41,289 nt of DNA from DASPJR01 sp035628505 (GTDB lineage Bacteria; Planctomycetota; SZUA-567; H5-PLA8), in NCBI GenBank assembly GCA_035628505.1, contig DASPJR010000065.1, positions 1-41,289 of the forward strand. Reading direction: 5' to 3'. Within the stretch, counting starts at the first letter, position 1; each line of letters begins with the position of its first letter. The position numbers were made by a program, and so were the translations under genes. The notes under the pieces are model-generated. The model saw only the letters and a program-made list of their open reading frames with translations, was not told the DNA's origin and did not search any database. This document shows, piece by piece, positions 22,939-31,872 of the stretch.

Positions 22939-23871
22939 TCAGCGCCCCTCCGCCAGGCGCGCAGCGTCGGGCTCAAGACGCTTGGCCAGATAGCGGCTGA
23001 ACACCCTGGCGCCGTCGGGTGTGAGGTGGACATTGTCCTTAAAGTCCGCGCGCGAAATACCGGGCACCTCGCGACAATCCAGGATCGGAACGCCCGCTTC
23101 GCGGGCAGCGATCAGGATTTCGGAGTTGATTGCATACGGATGCTTCGTCGGCATGGCAACAAAAACGAGCCGCGCACGGCTTTCGCGCACAGTCTGAATG
23201 AACCGTCTCAGACGCGTGTACGTTGGGGCCTCGGGCACCGCCTTTTGTGTGCGGAGCTGCAGGTCGTCATGGACGCGCTGCTGCGTCTCGGGATAGTTGT
23301 CGGCCACGCGCATCAGGTAGCGGTGGCGAAGCCAGTCTCGGTGAGCGACCGATACCAGCGCCATGCCCTGAAAAAATTCGACGCGACCGCCGAAATCGGT
23401 GATGTCTTCGCTGAAGACCTCCGGCGTATCGCACATTTCGCACGAATAGGCGCCAAGCCGGCCCGGAACGAGCCGGTTCTGATCGTCCAGGTGACGGCGG
23501 GCAAAGCCCACCACAACCAGCTCGGGCACGCGTTCTTTGCGACTGAAGTAGGTCCTGAAATAATAGTACCAGTCCGTAATCGTGGTGCCTGAGGCTGCCA
23601 GGCGGAGCACCGGCCGTCCGGGTTTTTCGAGCGTGCTTTCAAGGATCTCCGGGTCCAGGCCGTCGCGAAAGAGCGAGTTTCCGAGAAATAGAACGCCTTT
23701 AGGCTGGGCGCCCTGCAGCTGCGCTGTTTGCTCCGGTAGTGCACGAAGTTGCCGCGGATCCCACATGCCCCGCGACAGGTGCCGGGCGTAGAGCTCAACC
23801 AGGACCAGGCTCAACAGCACAAAGAGGATGACTTTGCATTCCGTCTTAAAACTGGAAGTAGATGAATTCAT
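22939..23871 (-). CDS. Membrane-anchored SGNH-type acyltransferase/esterase partner of MBOAT (AlgJ/AlgX-like role)
   Basis: A 310-aa protein starting at ATG 23871, with GGAG 7 nt upstream, overlapping the end of the MBOAT gene by 26 bp. An N-terminal helix (VILFVLLSLVLVELYARHL) anchors a periplasmic SGNH domain. Block I is LFLGNSLFRDG with the likely Ser nucleophile; block V is KDNVHLTPDG with the Asp-His pair. In alginate and cellulose acetylation systems an MBOAT protein carries acyl groups across the membrane and an SGNH protein transfers them to sugar. The overlap strongly suggests the same here. The polymer is unknown. Frame continues to 23931, but without a ribosome site. Confidence 0.78.
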   Translation of the reverse strand: MNSSTSSFKTECKVILFVLLSLVLVELYARHLSRGMWDPRQLRALPEQTAQLQGAQPKGVLFLGNSLFRDGLDPEILESTLEKPGRPVLRLAASGTTITDWYYYFRTYFSRKERVPELVVVGFARRHLDDQNRLVPGRLGAYSCEMCDTPEVFSEDITDFGGRVEFFQGMALVSVAHRDWLRHRYLMRVADNYPETQQRVHDDLQLRTQKAVPEAPTYTRLRRFIQTVRESRARLVFVAMPTKHPYAINSEILIAAREAGVPILDCREVPGISRADFKDNVHLTPDGARVFSRYLAKRLEPDAARLAEGR

Positions 23872-25273
23872 GAGCGATCTCCGGAGCAAAGCAGAGCAGC
23901 ATGGCAGCGCAATACGAATAGACCGCGGCACGCCGCAACCAATACGCGCGAGTCAGGGCCAGCAGATCGTCCTGCATATAAATCCAGAACTCGAGCAGCA
24001 GCAGCGGCGTGATGAAGAAGGCCATCACGCGCGCGTAAACGGAGACAAACGGAGTGACATCGAAGTTGGTGAACAGCAACGACGCCATCGTCCAGGCCTG
24101 TGAAGCGGACTCGGCCCGGAACAGCAGCCAGCCAACACAGACCAGATGGAACATCAAGACCATCATCGGAAGCCGGTAGAGCAGCGAGGGCTGTTCTTCC
24201 GGCTCGAGCTTCTGCCCCGGTTCAGGCTCATTGACCCAGCGCCAGGCAGCCAGTAGCACGCCGTGGAAAAGGCCCCACAGCACAAACGTCCACGCCGCGC
24301 CGTGCCACAGTCCGCCCAGCAGCATCGTCAGGATCAGGTTGCGGTAAGTTTTCCATGAGGATCCGCGGTTGCCGCCGAGCGGAATGTACAGGTAATCGCG
24401 CAGCCACTGCGAAAGACTGATGTGCCAGCGCCGCCAGAAATCGCTCGGCGAAGTGGCAAAATACGGCATGCGGAAATTATCCATCAGCTCAAAGCCCAGC
24501 CACTTCGCCACGCCCTGGGCGATGCACGAATAGCCCGAGAAATCTCCGTAGATCTGGAACGCGAACGCGTAAATACCCAGGAGACACTCCGGCCCGGTGA
24601 GCGTGTTTACGTCAGACGTGAAAACCCAATCGGCGATCTGCGCCATATTGTCAGCGATAATAATTTTCTTAAACAGTCCCAGCATCACCAGGTACAAGCC
24701 GGCCGTAAAGGTGCCTTCCTTCAGCACGCGTGGGCGCTGTACCTGCGGCAGCAGTTTGGTGGCGCGCTCGATCGGCCCGGCGACCAGCTGCGGAAAGAAC
24801 GCAACGAACAGGGCGAAGTCGCTGAACTTGCGTGAGGCTTTCAGCTCCCCGCGGTAGACGTCAATGCAGTAGCTCATTTCCTGGAACGTGTAGAAGCTGA
24901 TGCCCACCGGCAGGATTACCTGCAGCGTCCAGGGATTGGGCTGGAAGCCGATGGCCTGCAGCATGGCATGCGTGTTTTCGATAAAGAAATTGCAGTACTT
25001 GAAAAACGCGAGCAGGCCCAGGTTCATCACCACGCTGACCATGAGCCAGCGCTTCTGGACACGCCGGTCGGCGGAATCTTCAATGCGCTGTGCCAGGTAA
25101 TAGTCGACGACAGTGGTCCCGAACATCATCAACAGGAAACGCACATCCCACCAGCCGTAGAAGACCCAGCTGGCCACAAGCAGCATGCGGTTCTGCCAGC
25201 GATGGGAGAGCATGAAATACAGCGAAACGACAATCGCGAAAAAACACCAGAATACGTAAGTGCTGAAAATCAT
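23846..25273 (-). CDS. MBOAT family O-acyltransferase (AlgI-like)
   Basis: A 475-aa polytopic membrane protein. ATG 25273 has GAGG 6 nt upstream and begins MIFSTYVFWCFF, the normal AlgI/DltB-type start (frame is open to 25318). MBOAT blocks include ILPVGISFYTFQEMSYCIDV, FPQLVAGPIERA, FQIYGDFSGYSCIAQG, SPSDFWRRWHISLSQWLRDY and the catalytic histidine in LGGLWHGAAW. It should move acetyl or another acyl group from acyl-CoA to a periplasmic acceptor for polysaccharide O-acylation. Third-last position in a minus-strand operon with SGNH proteins on both sides. Confidence 0.93.
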   Translation of the reverse strand: MIFSTYVFWCFFAIVVSLYFMLSHRWQNRMLLVASWVFYGWWDVRFLLMMFGTTVVDYYLAQRIEDSADRRVQKRWLMVSVVMNLGLLAFFKYCNFFIENTHAMLQAIGFQPNPWTLQVILPVGISFYTFQEMSYCIDVYRGELKASRKFSDFALFVAFFPQLVAGPIERATKLLPQVQRPRVLKEGTFTAGLYLVMLGLFKKIIIADNMAQIADWVFTSDVNTLTGPECLLGIYAFAFQIYGDFSGYSCIAQGVAKWLGFELMDNFRMPYFATSPSDFWRRWHISLSQWLRDYLYIPLGGNRGSSWKTYRNLILTMLLGGLWHGAAWTFVLWGLFHGVLLAAWRWVNEPEPGQKLEPEEQPSLLYRLPMMVLMFHLVCVGWLLFRAESASQAWTMASLLFTNFDVTPFVSVYARVMAFFITPLLLLEFWIYMQDDLLALTRAYWLRRAAVYSYCAAMLLCFAPEIAHEFIYFQF

Positions 25274-25324
25274 TCGCGGCCTCAGTGTTGAAGAACACAA
25301 AATCGCCGCCGGGCACACTGCATC

Positions 25325-28300
25325 TCAGCGGGCGGTGCCTTTGCCAGATTTCACTCTGTAAAGCACCTCAACTGAGCCTCTGAAGATCAAGTTCTGCGCC
25401 ATTTTTTGCACAATCACCGTCACCGGCACCGAGCGCTTCGTTTCCTGCATCGGCGCCTGGTCGAAGCCCTCGTCTGCAAAATTTTCAGCTAATGTGCCAC
25501 GTTCTTTCACGCTCAATGAAAGCGTCAGCGTCCTGGTGTTGATGCGGTAAACACTGCTGCGCCTGGCATCACGCAGGCGGCCACGGTCCGCCCCTTCCGG
25601 CTGCAGCATATGGATGAGGCCGCCCACGTCGGCAATTACACGGGTGGGTGTATTGTCCGCAGCCGACGGCAATTTCAGAAACACCTGGAAACCTGCGGAA
25701 TCCGATTCCGCTTTCTTGAAATTTAGCAGCAGTTTCAAACCTGCTTTTCCCAGGCCGCTTTGAGTCACCACGCCTTGCGGCACAGATTCAGGGTCCAGCG
25801 GATCGGTGTTCAGCGCAGCTTCAAGCGTATCGCTGAAACCGTCGTTATCGTCGTCGGCACTCTGCGCGCTGGCAAAATAGCGCTTACGCACGGGGACCTG
25901 GATGGAGTTTTGGACGCCGGCCAGTCCGTCGCTGACGGTCAGGGTTGCCACGTAAAGTCCGTCCACTGCATAGGCGTGTTCCACGCTGGCCCCCAGCGCG
26001 CTGCTGCCGTCGCCAAAATCCCAGGAGTAAACCAGTGTCTGCTCGTCAGGGTCGCTCGCAGACGCAGTAAAGGATACGGTTTCCAGGGCGTACGGCCTTT
26101 GCGGATTAACCGTGACTGACTCCAGCACCGGCGAACGGTTGACGTCGTTGTCGCTGATCACGAGCGTCGTTTCCGCCCGCTCGCCAAGCATCGCGCCGGC
26201 CACGGCCGTGATTCGAAAGCGCGCACTCTCGGTGTTCTCAAAACGATCATCATCGAGAATACGCAGCGAAAAGGCCATGCTGCGCAATCCCGCCGGAATG
26301 ATTATTTCCGCGGGCACATTCTCGAAGTCGCTGCCGGCGACGGCGCTGCCATCGGCGGTACTCAGTGAAACGTTTATCTCAAAGCGGGAGGGTGAAGTGA
26401 GCTCGAGCGTGATGTCGATGCTGCCGTCGGCTTCGGTGGAGCGGTATTCAGCCAAAGCGAACTGCACGCGCGTGGGCGCTTCATCATCAACGATCCCGAT
26501 CGTGTGCTTTTTCTGCGCTCCAAACAGCGTTTCAGGCGGAGCTGTCAGCGTCAGCTCAATTGTTTCATCACCTTCAGAGACGTCGTCATTGAGCGTCTTG
26601 ATCTGAACGGTTTTGCTCACCTCGCCTGCGGCAAAGACGATTGATCCGAGTGTCGCGGTATAGTCCTTTTCAAGTGCGGCCGTGCCGCCGGTGATTTTCA
26701 CCTCAGCCGAGATGACGCGGCTCGCGGGTGTGCTGAGTTCAAGCGCAATGGTGTGCACGCCGGCTGGTTCATTGACGGTGGACGCTGCGGCTGCAAACTG
26801 CAGCACGGCCGTGTCGTCATCTGCAATCGCTACCGTGCAGAGCGCAACCGCGCCCACTGCCGCATTTGATGGATTGGCCAGCAGGACTTCGAACGTCTCG
26901 TCGTCTTCGTCAATCGCATCCGACGTAATGGGAATAATGGTGGACTTCTGCGTTTCACCCGGCTGAAAGGTGATGGTCCCACTACCGCCGGAGTAATCAC
27001 CTGCGCCAGCGCTCTTGTCGCGCGTGGACCAGCCGACGCTGACGGTTTTGCCCGATGCTGCATTTAGAACGATTTCTACCGTCGCGCCCCCGTCAGACTC
27101 TCCGGCCGAACGTGTTGCTGCGGCGAAAACAACGCTCGGCTGCGGATCATCGTCCTGGATCGTAATGGTTGCGCTGGCCGGCGAGCCGATCGTTGCATTA
27201 ACAGCGCTGGAGAGTGACGCGCTGAAGGTCTCGGCGTTTTCATCGAGCGCATCATTGAGCAGCGGAATCGAGACGGTCTTGCTCGTTTCGTTAGGCCCAA
27301 ACGTGACAGAGACGTCGACAGCCTGGTAGTCCGCGCCGGCGAGCGCACTGCCGTCGCTTGTTTTCAGATTTACGCTCGCGGAACTCACCGGCGCAAAGTT
27401 GAGACTGACTGTGAGTGTGGTGCTTGCCGCAGTTTCATTCACCGACACGCTCGAACTGGTGAGTCTGGCTGTCGGACGCGGGTCGACGCCATCGACAACG
27501 TACTCGCGCACCTCTTTGAGCTTCTGCACCGTCAGCCAGCTTCGCAGCAGGTAGCCAACGTTGCTGCACGCGTCGCCCGTCCGGTGCGAACCACTGTCGC
27601 CGCCGGATGCATACGGATCGCTCGAAGCGTTAAACCCGCCGCCACTCGATGACGGATGGACGTCATTGCTCACCATCAGCGTTCCATTCCAGGAGGTGCC
27701 GGGCCGCCGTGCATAAATCTCCGCGTTGTAGTCGATCAGCGGAAGTTCACGGTTGCGGGCAAACGTGCGGATGGCCGCGTTGATGTCATCCACGCGGGCA
27801 TTGAGCGTTGTGTCGGGAAGCGGCGGAATGGTGCTGATCACGCAGACCACATTTCGGTTTTCGAACGCATCAACGATGGTTCCCATGTTTGCGATGAACT
27901 GCGACGTGGATTCGCCGGCATAAACATCATTGGTTCCGAACATAATCACAGCGATTTGCGCATTGGGAAAAGCGCTCGCGACTGTGACGTAATGCAGATT
28001 CCCCGTGTAATTCGTGTTGGCCAGAATGCTCTTCGCATTGGACGCATTCGTTTCGGCGGGCATCGCCGGCCCGCCATTATTGTTGCCGCTGAGGAATTCC
28101 GCTGTGCGCAGGGAGCGCGAGGCGGTCAGGCCGCGAAAACCCGGGACTGTACCGGTGACTGCCAGGTAAAATCCGTTGGTGCTGGACGTATCCGCAGTGC
28201 CGCTGGGAAAATTCGCGGCATTGATCCAGGCGCAGAGCGCGCTGTCTTCGCTGGTTCTTCCGCTGCCGGCACGCGGCCACGCTGAATAGGCCGTGTCGTG

Positions 28301-28501
28301 CGAGATGGAATCGCCAATCTGCAGAACAAAACCGGCGGTTTTCTGGCCCGAGGCAGCCCCGTTCAGCACCTGCCGGCAATGGCGAACCCAGCGGTCTTTC
28401 CACGCGGTGTCATAGCCGTTGGCTTGTGCTTTGTCATTCCCGCAAAAAGCGAGTTCTGCCGTCAGACACAGTGCCGGGATTACCCACTTCCACGACGCCA
28501 C
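25325..28501 (-). CDS. Large secreted SGNH hydrolase - Calx-beta x4 - PKD - thrombospondin-3 protein
   Basis: A 1058-aa protein. GTG start at 28501 with CGGAG 8 nt upstream; signal peptide (WVIPALCLTAELAFC). Residues about 50-330 are an SGNH/GDSL domain with GDSISHD, MFGTNDV and SNDVHPSSSG; the Asp-His pair is spaced DxH, not the usual DxxH. Four Calx-beta domains follow, starting near ARLTSSSVSV, SVVFAAATRS, VLQFAAAAST and RVQFALAEYR, each ending in an acidic calcium loop (DDDPQ, DDDTA, VDDEA, SDNDV). A PKD domain (YSWDFGDGSSA) and a thrombospondin type 3 calcium motif (DDDNDGFSD) come next. The C-terminal ~150 residues are unassigned. Likely a cell-surface or extracellular carbohydrate esterase. 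It is 51 nt upstream of the MBOAT gene, same strand. Confidence 0.85.
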   Translation of the reverse strand: MASWKWVIPALCLTAELAFCGNDKAQANGYDTAWKDRWVRHCRQVLNGAASGQKTAGFVLQIGDSISHDTAYSAWPRAGSGRTSEDSALCAWINAANFPSGTADTSSTNGFYLAVTGTVPGFRGLTASRSLRTAEFLSGNNNGGPAMPAETNASNAKSILANTNYTGNLHYVTVASAFPNAQIAVIMFGTNDVYAGESTSQFIANMGTIVDAFENRNVVCVISTIPPLPDTTLNARVDDINAAIRTFARNRELPLIDYNAEIYARRPGTSWNGTLMVSNDVHPSSSGGGFNASSDPYASGGDSGSHRTGDACSNVGYLLRSWLTVQKLKEVREYVVDGVDPRPTARLTSSSVSVNETAASTTLTVSLNFAPVSSASVNLKTSDGSALAGADYQAVDVSVTFGPNETSKTVSIPLLNDALDENAETFSASLSSAVNATIGSPASATITIQDDDPQPSVVFAAATRSAGESDGGATVEIVLNAASGKTVSVGWSTRDKSAGAGDYSGGSGTITFQPGETQKSTIIPITSDAIDEDDETFEVLLANPSNAAVGAVALCTVAIADDDTAVLQFAAAASTVNEPAGVHTIALELSTPASRVISAEVKITGGTAALEKDYTATLGSIVFAAGEVSKTVQIKTLNDDVSEGDETIELTLTAPPETLFGAQKKHTIGIVDDEAPTRVQFALAEYRSTEADGSIDITLELTSPSRFEINVSLSTADGSAVAGSDFENVPAEIIIPAGLRSMAFSLRILDDDRFENTESARFRITAVAGAMLGERAETTLVISDNDVNRSPVLESVTVNPQRPYALETVSFTASASDPDEQTLVYSWDFGDGSSALGASVEHAYAVDGLYVATLTVSDGLAGVQNSIQVPVRKRYFASAQSADDDNDGFSDTLEAALNTDPLDPESVPQGVVTQSGLGKAGLKLLLNFKKAESDSAGFQVFLKLPSAADNTPTRVIADVGGLIHMLQPEGADRGRLRDARRSSVYRINTRTLTLSLSVKERGTLAENFADEGFDQAPMQETKRSVPVTVIVQKMAQNLIFRGSVEVLYRVKSGKGTAR

Positions 28502-28606
28502 GACTCACACTCCGGTCCCCGCGCTCCAAACGGGAGCGTGTGGTCCGTAGGTGGCAAGTCACGTGCCTGTCATAAAAGGGTGAAACCCGCGGCAGGCGCC
28601 GAAAGT

Positions 28607-29581
28607 TCATTTTTCGAGGATGTGTGCAAGCCTTAGCAGATCCGTATCAAGTGGCTTGTGCTTGCCGACGATATCTTTCAGCGCAACGGTTGTGACCCGG
28701 CCCTGGTTGATTCCCGTTAGCACGTCCTTCTCTCCCCGCGCAAGCGCCTCGACAGCGCCGGCGCCCAGCCGCGTGCCGAGCCAGCGGTCCTGCAGCGTGG
28801 GAATGCCGCCGCGCTGTGTATGCCCGAGGTTCGTCACGCGCAGATCGAAGCCGGTCTCAGCCTTGTGCTCGCGGAAATAGGCCACCATTTTCTCTGCGTT
28901 ATAACGCGCGCCTTCGGCTACGACTGCAACCGCGTGGCACTTTCCGCGCTTGTGAGCATCGTGCAGAATCCGCGCGACCTGCTCGGGCGTCGTCTCCATT
29001 TCAGGGATCACGATGGCCTCCGCCCCACCGGCGATTCCGGCCATCAGAGCCAGATAGCCGCAATCGCGGCCCATGACCTCAAGCAGAAACGCGCGCTGCA
29101 GAGAAGACGCCGTTGTCTTGAGGCGATCGATTGCTTCCAGCGCGATGTTCAGCGCCGTGTCGACGCCGATCGTTATTTCAGTCCCGGCCAGGTCATTGTC
29201 GATCGTCGAGGCGACCCCAGCGACAGGTACGCCCATCTCGGCCAGCGCCAGCGAACCGGTCTGCGACCCATTGCCGCCGATCACGACCATCGCATCTATC
29301 TTGTGCTTGCTGAGATTGGCCACAGCCTTCCTGCGGCCCTCAGGCGTTTTGAATTCCTGCGAGCGCGCGCTGCCCAATATGGTGCCGCCGTGCTGCATGA
29401 TGTTGCTGACCGAACGGGCCTTGAACGGTTCGAAGGATTCGGAGATCAGCCCGGCGAAGCCCTGCTTGACTCCCACGACTTCCCAGTTGAGGTCCAGCGC
29501 GTAACGCGTCACGGCGCGAACGGCGGCATTCATGCCTGGAGCGTCGCCACCGGAGGTCAGTACACCAATGCGATGAATCAT
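28607..29581 (-). CDS. pfkA: 6-phosphofructokinase
   Basis: A 324-aa enzyme that phosphorylates fructose 6-phosphate. It starts MIHRIGVLTSGGDAPGMN; the frame extends to 29779 within the upstream gene. Motifs: catalytic TIDND (126-130), MGRDCGYLAL, and the substrate-binding TNLGHTQRGG. The phosphate-donor loop reads GGNGSQTG: Asn104 sits where bacterial ATP enzymes usually have Asp (GGDGS), while the following Gly favours ATP over pyrophosphate (PPi enzymes usually have Asp there). The start ATG overlaps the TGA of the upstream gene (ATGA), implying translational coupling. No Shine-Dalgarno of note is seen. Confidence 0.92.
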   Translation of the reverse strand: MIHRIGVLTSGGDAPGMNAAVRAVTRYALDLNWEVVGVKQGFAGLISESFEPFKARSVSNIMQHGGTILGSARSQEFKTPEGRRKAVANLSKHKIDAMVVIGGNGSQTGSLALAEMGVPVAGVASTIDNDLAGTEITIGVDTALNIALEAIDRLKTTASSLQRAFLLEVMGRDCGYLALMAGIAGGAEAIVIPEMETTPEQVARILHDAHKRGKCHAVAVVAEGARYNAEKMVAYFREHKAETGFDLRVTNLGHTQRGGIPTLQDRWLGTRLGAGAVEALARGEKDVLTGINQGRVTTVALKDIVGKHKPLDTDLLRLAHILEK

Positions 29582-30756
29582 TTTTTCTGCTCTTTTTTGA
29601 TGAGGGCCCAATCGTCGACGTTCGCTGTCTTTCCCTGTGCCGAATTCCATGCATAAACGGTAATCGATGTCTGCTGCGGGCCTGTGGTAAACGTAAAGGC
29701 GTGCTCTTTGTATTCGCAACCCTGCACAATCACTTTCACGTCCTGCGGCTGGTGGCCCTTGGTTGCAAAGGTCAGCCATGTATTCGGGTCCGCGCGAATC
29801 CAGGCACTGGCTTCATAGGTTGTGTTCGGTGTGAGGTTCTTGAGCGTCTTCGCCAGTCCCGTGCTCGACGTTAACTCACCGGCGAATTTCCCGGAGCGAA
29901 CCTGCGTGGTCGTCAGGCTCGCGTTTCCCCACTTTTCCCAGGAGCTCAGATTGCCGAGCTCGAAGCCGGGATCGTGAATCAGATTCGGGCAGTCGGCGCC
30001 GGCCGAGGCAGGTGCCGGCGTCGCATTAATGGCCGGCTCAGCCTTTTTCTCAGCTAACTTTTCAACCGGCTTAGGCGCTTCCTTTGGCGCTTCCGGCTTG
30101 CGCTCAGCTGGCCTGGCAACTTCCCTGGACGGCTCGGTTTTGCGCTCGGTATTCTTCGACACCTCTTTCGGCGCGTCCGGCATCCATCCCGGGCGCGGCG
30201 CAGTCGCCGCCGGCTGAGGCTGCTGCGAGACCTGCGCGGGAAAACGCGAGGTTGCGGTTGACGGCGCGGGATCCTGAACTTTCGAATCCTGCTCGCGCGT
30301 CGATCTGGAATTCGTCTCGGTAGACCGCGAGCCCGACATCAGCGCGATGCCGATCAACACCAGCGCAGCGCCGGCCGCACCGAGCATGTAGACGATTGAG
30401 TGCGATTCGGTGCCTGCGGCCTTATCGGATTTCTGCGGCGGCGTCGAATGCCTGCGCACCGGCACGCGATCTTCCGATCCGCTGCCGCGGCGCTCGTCAA
30501 CGTGCGGTCTTGGCGGGAGAATGACCGCGCCCGATTTGCGCTGCTGTGCCAGGGCATGCCTGGGAACGACGATCTGGCCCGACGATGGAGCCTCGGGGCG
30601 TGCAGCGGAGCCTGAGGGCGGCTTTCTCGGAGCCGGAGCTTCGGTGCTGCACTTCGCACAGATGTAACTGTTTTCGTCTTTTCGGCGCGCGAGCCCGGAC
30701 GCTATTTCTTCGTCGGATACGCGCAGTCCACAGCGGTCGCAATAGTAGAGTTGCAT
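29578..30756 (-). CDS. Zinc-ribbon, single-pass membrane protein with CBM-like C-terminal domain
   Basis: A 392-aa protein. ATG 30756 starts at a zinc ribbon (C6-x2-C9 ... C33-x2-C36: YYCDRCG, YICAKC). A Pro/Arg-rich linker leads to one membrane helix (VYMLGAAGAALVLIGIALM, about 122-140). A long Pro/Lys/Glu linker (KPEAPKEAPKPVEKLAEKK) follows, then a C-terminal jelly-roll-like domain from about 250 (NLIHDPGFELGNLSSWEKWG, LTPNTTYEASAWIRAD) resembling carbohydrate-binding module families such as CBM4_9. The N-terminus would be cytosolic and the C-terminal domain outside. Role unknown; the ATGA overlap with pfkA is notable. Confidence 0.75.
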   Translation of the reverse strand: MQLYYCDRCGLRVSDEEIASGLARRKDENSYICAKCSTEAPAPRKPPSGSAARPEAPSSGQIVVPRHALAQQRKSGAVILPPRPHVDERRGSGSEDRVPVRRHSTPPQKSDKAAGTESHSIVYMLGAAGAALVLIGIALMSGSRSTETNSRSTREQDSKVQDPAPSTATSRFPAQVSQQPQPAATAPRPGWMPDAPKEVSKNTERKTEPSREVARPAERKPEAPKEAPKPVEKLAEKKAEPAINATPAPASAGADCPNLIHDPGFELGNLSSWEKWGNASLTTTQVRSGKFAGELTSSTGLAKTLKNLTPNTTYEASAWIRADPNTWLTFATKGHQPQDVKVIVQGCEYKEHAFTFTTGPQQTSITVYAWNSAQGKTANVDDWALIKKEQKK

Positions 30757-31045
30757 AATCGATCCGCTTAAGACGGAACCTCGGCGCGGCACTGCAACGA
30801 GTCTACTGCTAGAAGCAGGCTTGTAAATAAGACAGACTTTACTTTAACGCCGCAATGATCAGTTGAGCTGCCGCGATGCCGCGTCTGCGATGGCAGTTTG
30901 ACCGGGCTCAGCCGGATGCACGCTGTCGACTTTCAGCGATTCCATGGGAAGGTTCGGTGCAGCTCGATAATTCAGCACAGTTGCCCCGCGTACAGGACGC
31001 GGGACAAGCAGCACGAGAAGCATGTGCCTGATCGCACGCACTGCA
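30757..31045. other. Intergenic region upstream of the zinc-ribbon-pfkA unit
   Basis: 289 nt. It must carry the promoter of the zinc-ribbon gene; the AT-rich stretch near 30825-30850 is the likely site but no good box pair is found. A minus-strand frame of 60 codons (GTG at 31041 to 30859) starts with a hydrophobic-looking stretch but lacks a ribosome site and is not annotated as a gene. Confidence 0.4.
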
Positions 31046-31825
31046 TCATTTAGCGGCGAAGATTTCGTTGAAGAAGTCCTTCATGTCCTCCCACGAGCGC
31101 CGGTTGGCTTTCTCGTTGTACGCCGCGCCTTTCGAATTGTCGTTGCCGGCAGCAGGATTGGTGAAGGAGTGGACAGATCCGCCGTAGCTGACGAGTTGCC
31201 AGTCGACTCCGGCTTTGCGCATTTCATCTTCGAAGGCCAGCACTTCTTCAGGCTTCACGAACGGGTCGTCAGCGCCGTGAAGCACAAGGACTTTGGCCTT
31301 GATGTTTTTGGCATCTTCGGGAGTCGGCGTGCTGAGGCCACCATGAAAACTGACTACGCCGGCGACTTCCGCGCCGCTGCGCGCCAGCTCCAGAACGGTC
31401 GTGCCGCCGAAGCAGTAGCCCATCGCCGCCGTGCGCGCACCATCGACATTCGGATTCTTCTTAAGAACCTCAAGCCCGGCATTCACACGCGCCCGCAGCA
31501 GCGCCCGGTCGCTCTTGAATTTTCCGGCCTGCGCACTGGCTTCCGTGCGGTCTTTGGGCCGCACGCCTTTTCCGTAGATGTCGCACGCGAAAGCGACGTA
31601 TCCCATTGCCGCGAGTTCTTCCGCGCGCTTCTTTGAAAACTCGCCGTTGCCCATCCAATCGTGAACGATCAGGACCCCCGGCCGCTTCCCCTGCGCCGCA
31701 TCGTCGTAAACCATGAAGCCTTCGAGCTCGACATCGCCCTGCTTGTAAGTGACGGTATCCACTTTCACGGCGGCCAGAGCCGGCAGAGCGAGCAGAAAGG
31801 CGACGAGAAGAGTCAGGTTGCGCAT
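31046..31825 (-). CDS. Secreted dienelactone hydrolase family protein
   Basis: A 259-aa alpha/beta hydrolase with a Sec signal peptide (MRNLTLLVAFLLALPALA) and a near-perfect AAGGAGGT ribosome site. The dienelactone hydrolase triad is visible: nucleophile Cys138 in GYCFGG, an acid in LHGADDPF (about 186-187) and His219 in GSVHSFT. Family members hydrolyse lactones or other esters; many secreted copies have unknown substrates. It is followed 47 nt upstream on the DNA (downstream of nothing) by the TerB-like gene, transcribed in the same direction. Confidence 0.9.
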   Translation of the reverse strand: MRNLTLLVAFLLALPALAAVKVDTVTYKQGDVELEGFMVYDDAAQGKRPGVLIVHDWMGNGEFSKKRAEELAAMGYVAFACDIYGKGVRPKDRTEASAQAGKFKSDRALLRARVNAGLEVLKKNPNVDGARTAAMGYCFGGTTVLELARSGAEVAGVVSFHGGLSTPTPEDAKNIKAKVLVLHGADDPFVKPEEVLAFEDEMRKAGVDWQLVSYGGSVHSFTNPAAGNDNSKGAAYNEKANRRSWEDMKDFFNEIFAAK

Positions 31826-31872
31826 GGGACCTCCTTAATGTTGAATCCGCGTCTATTCGAGTTGCGAGTGTG

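Noticed and set aside
30859..31041. 60-codon minus-strand frame with a hydrophobic start
   Set aside because: GTG start without a Shine-Dalgarno, no recognisable signal cleavage site or domain; kept only as a remark in the intergenic entry.
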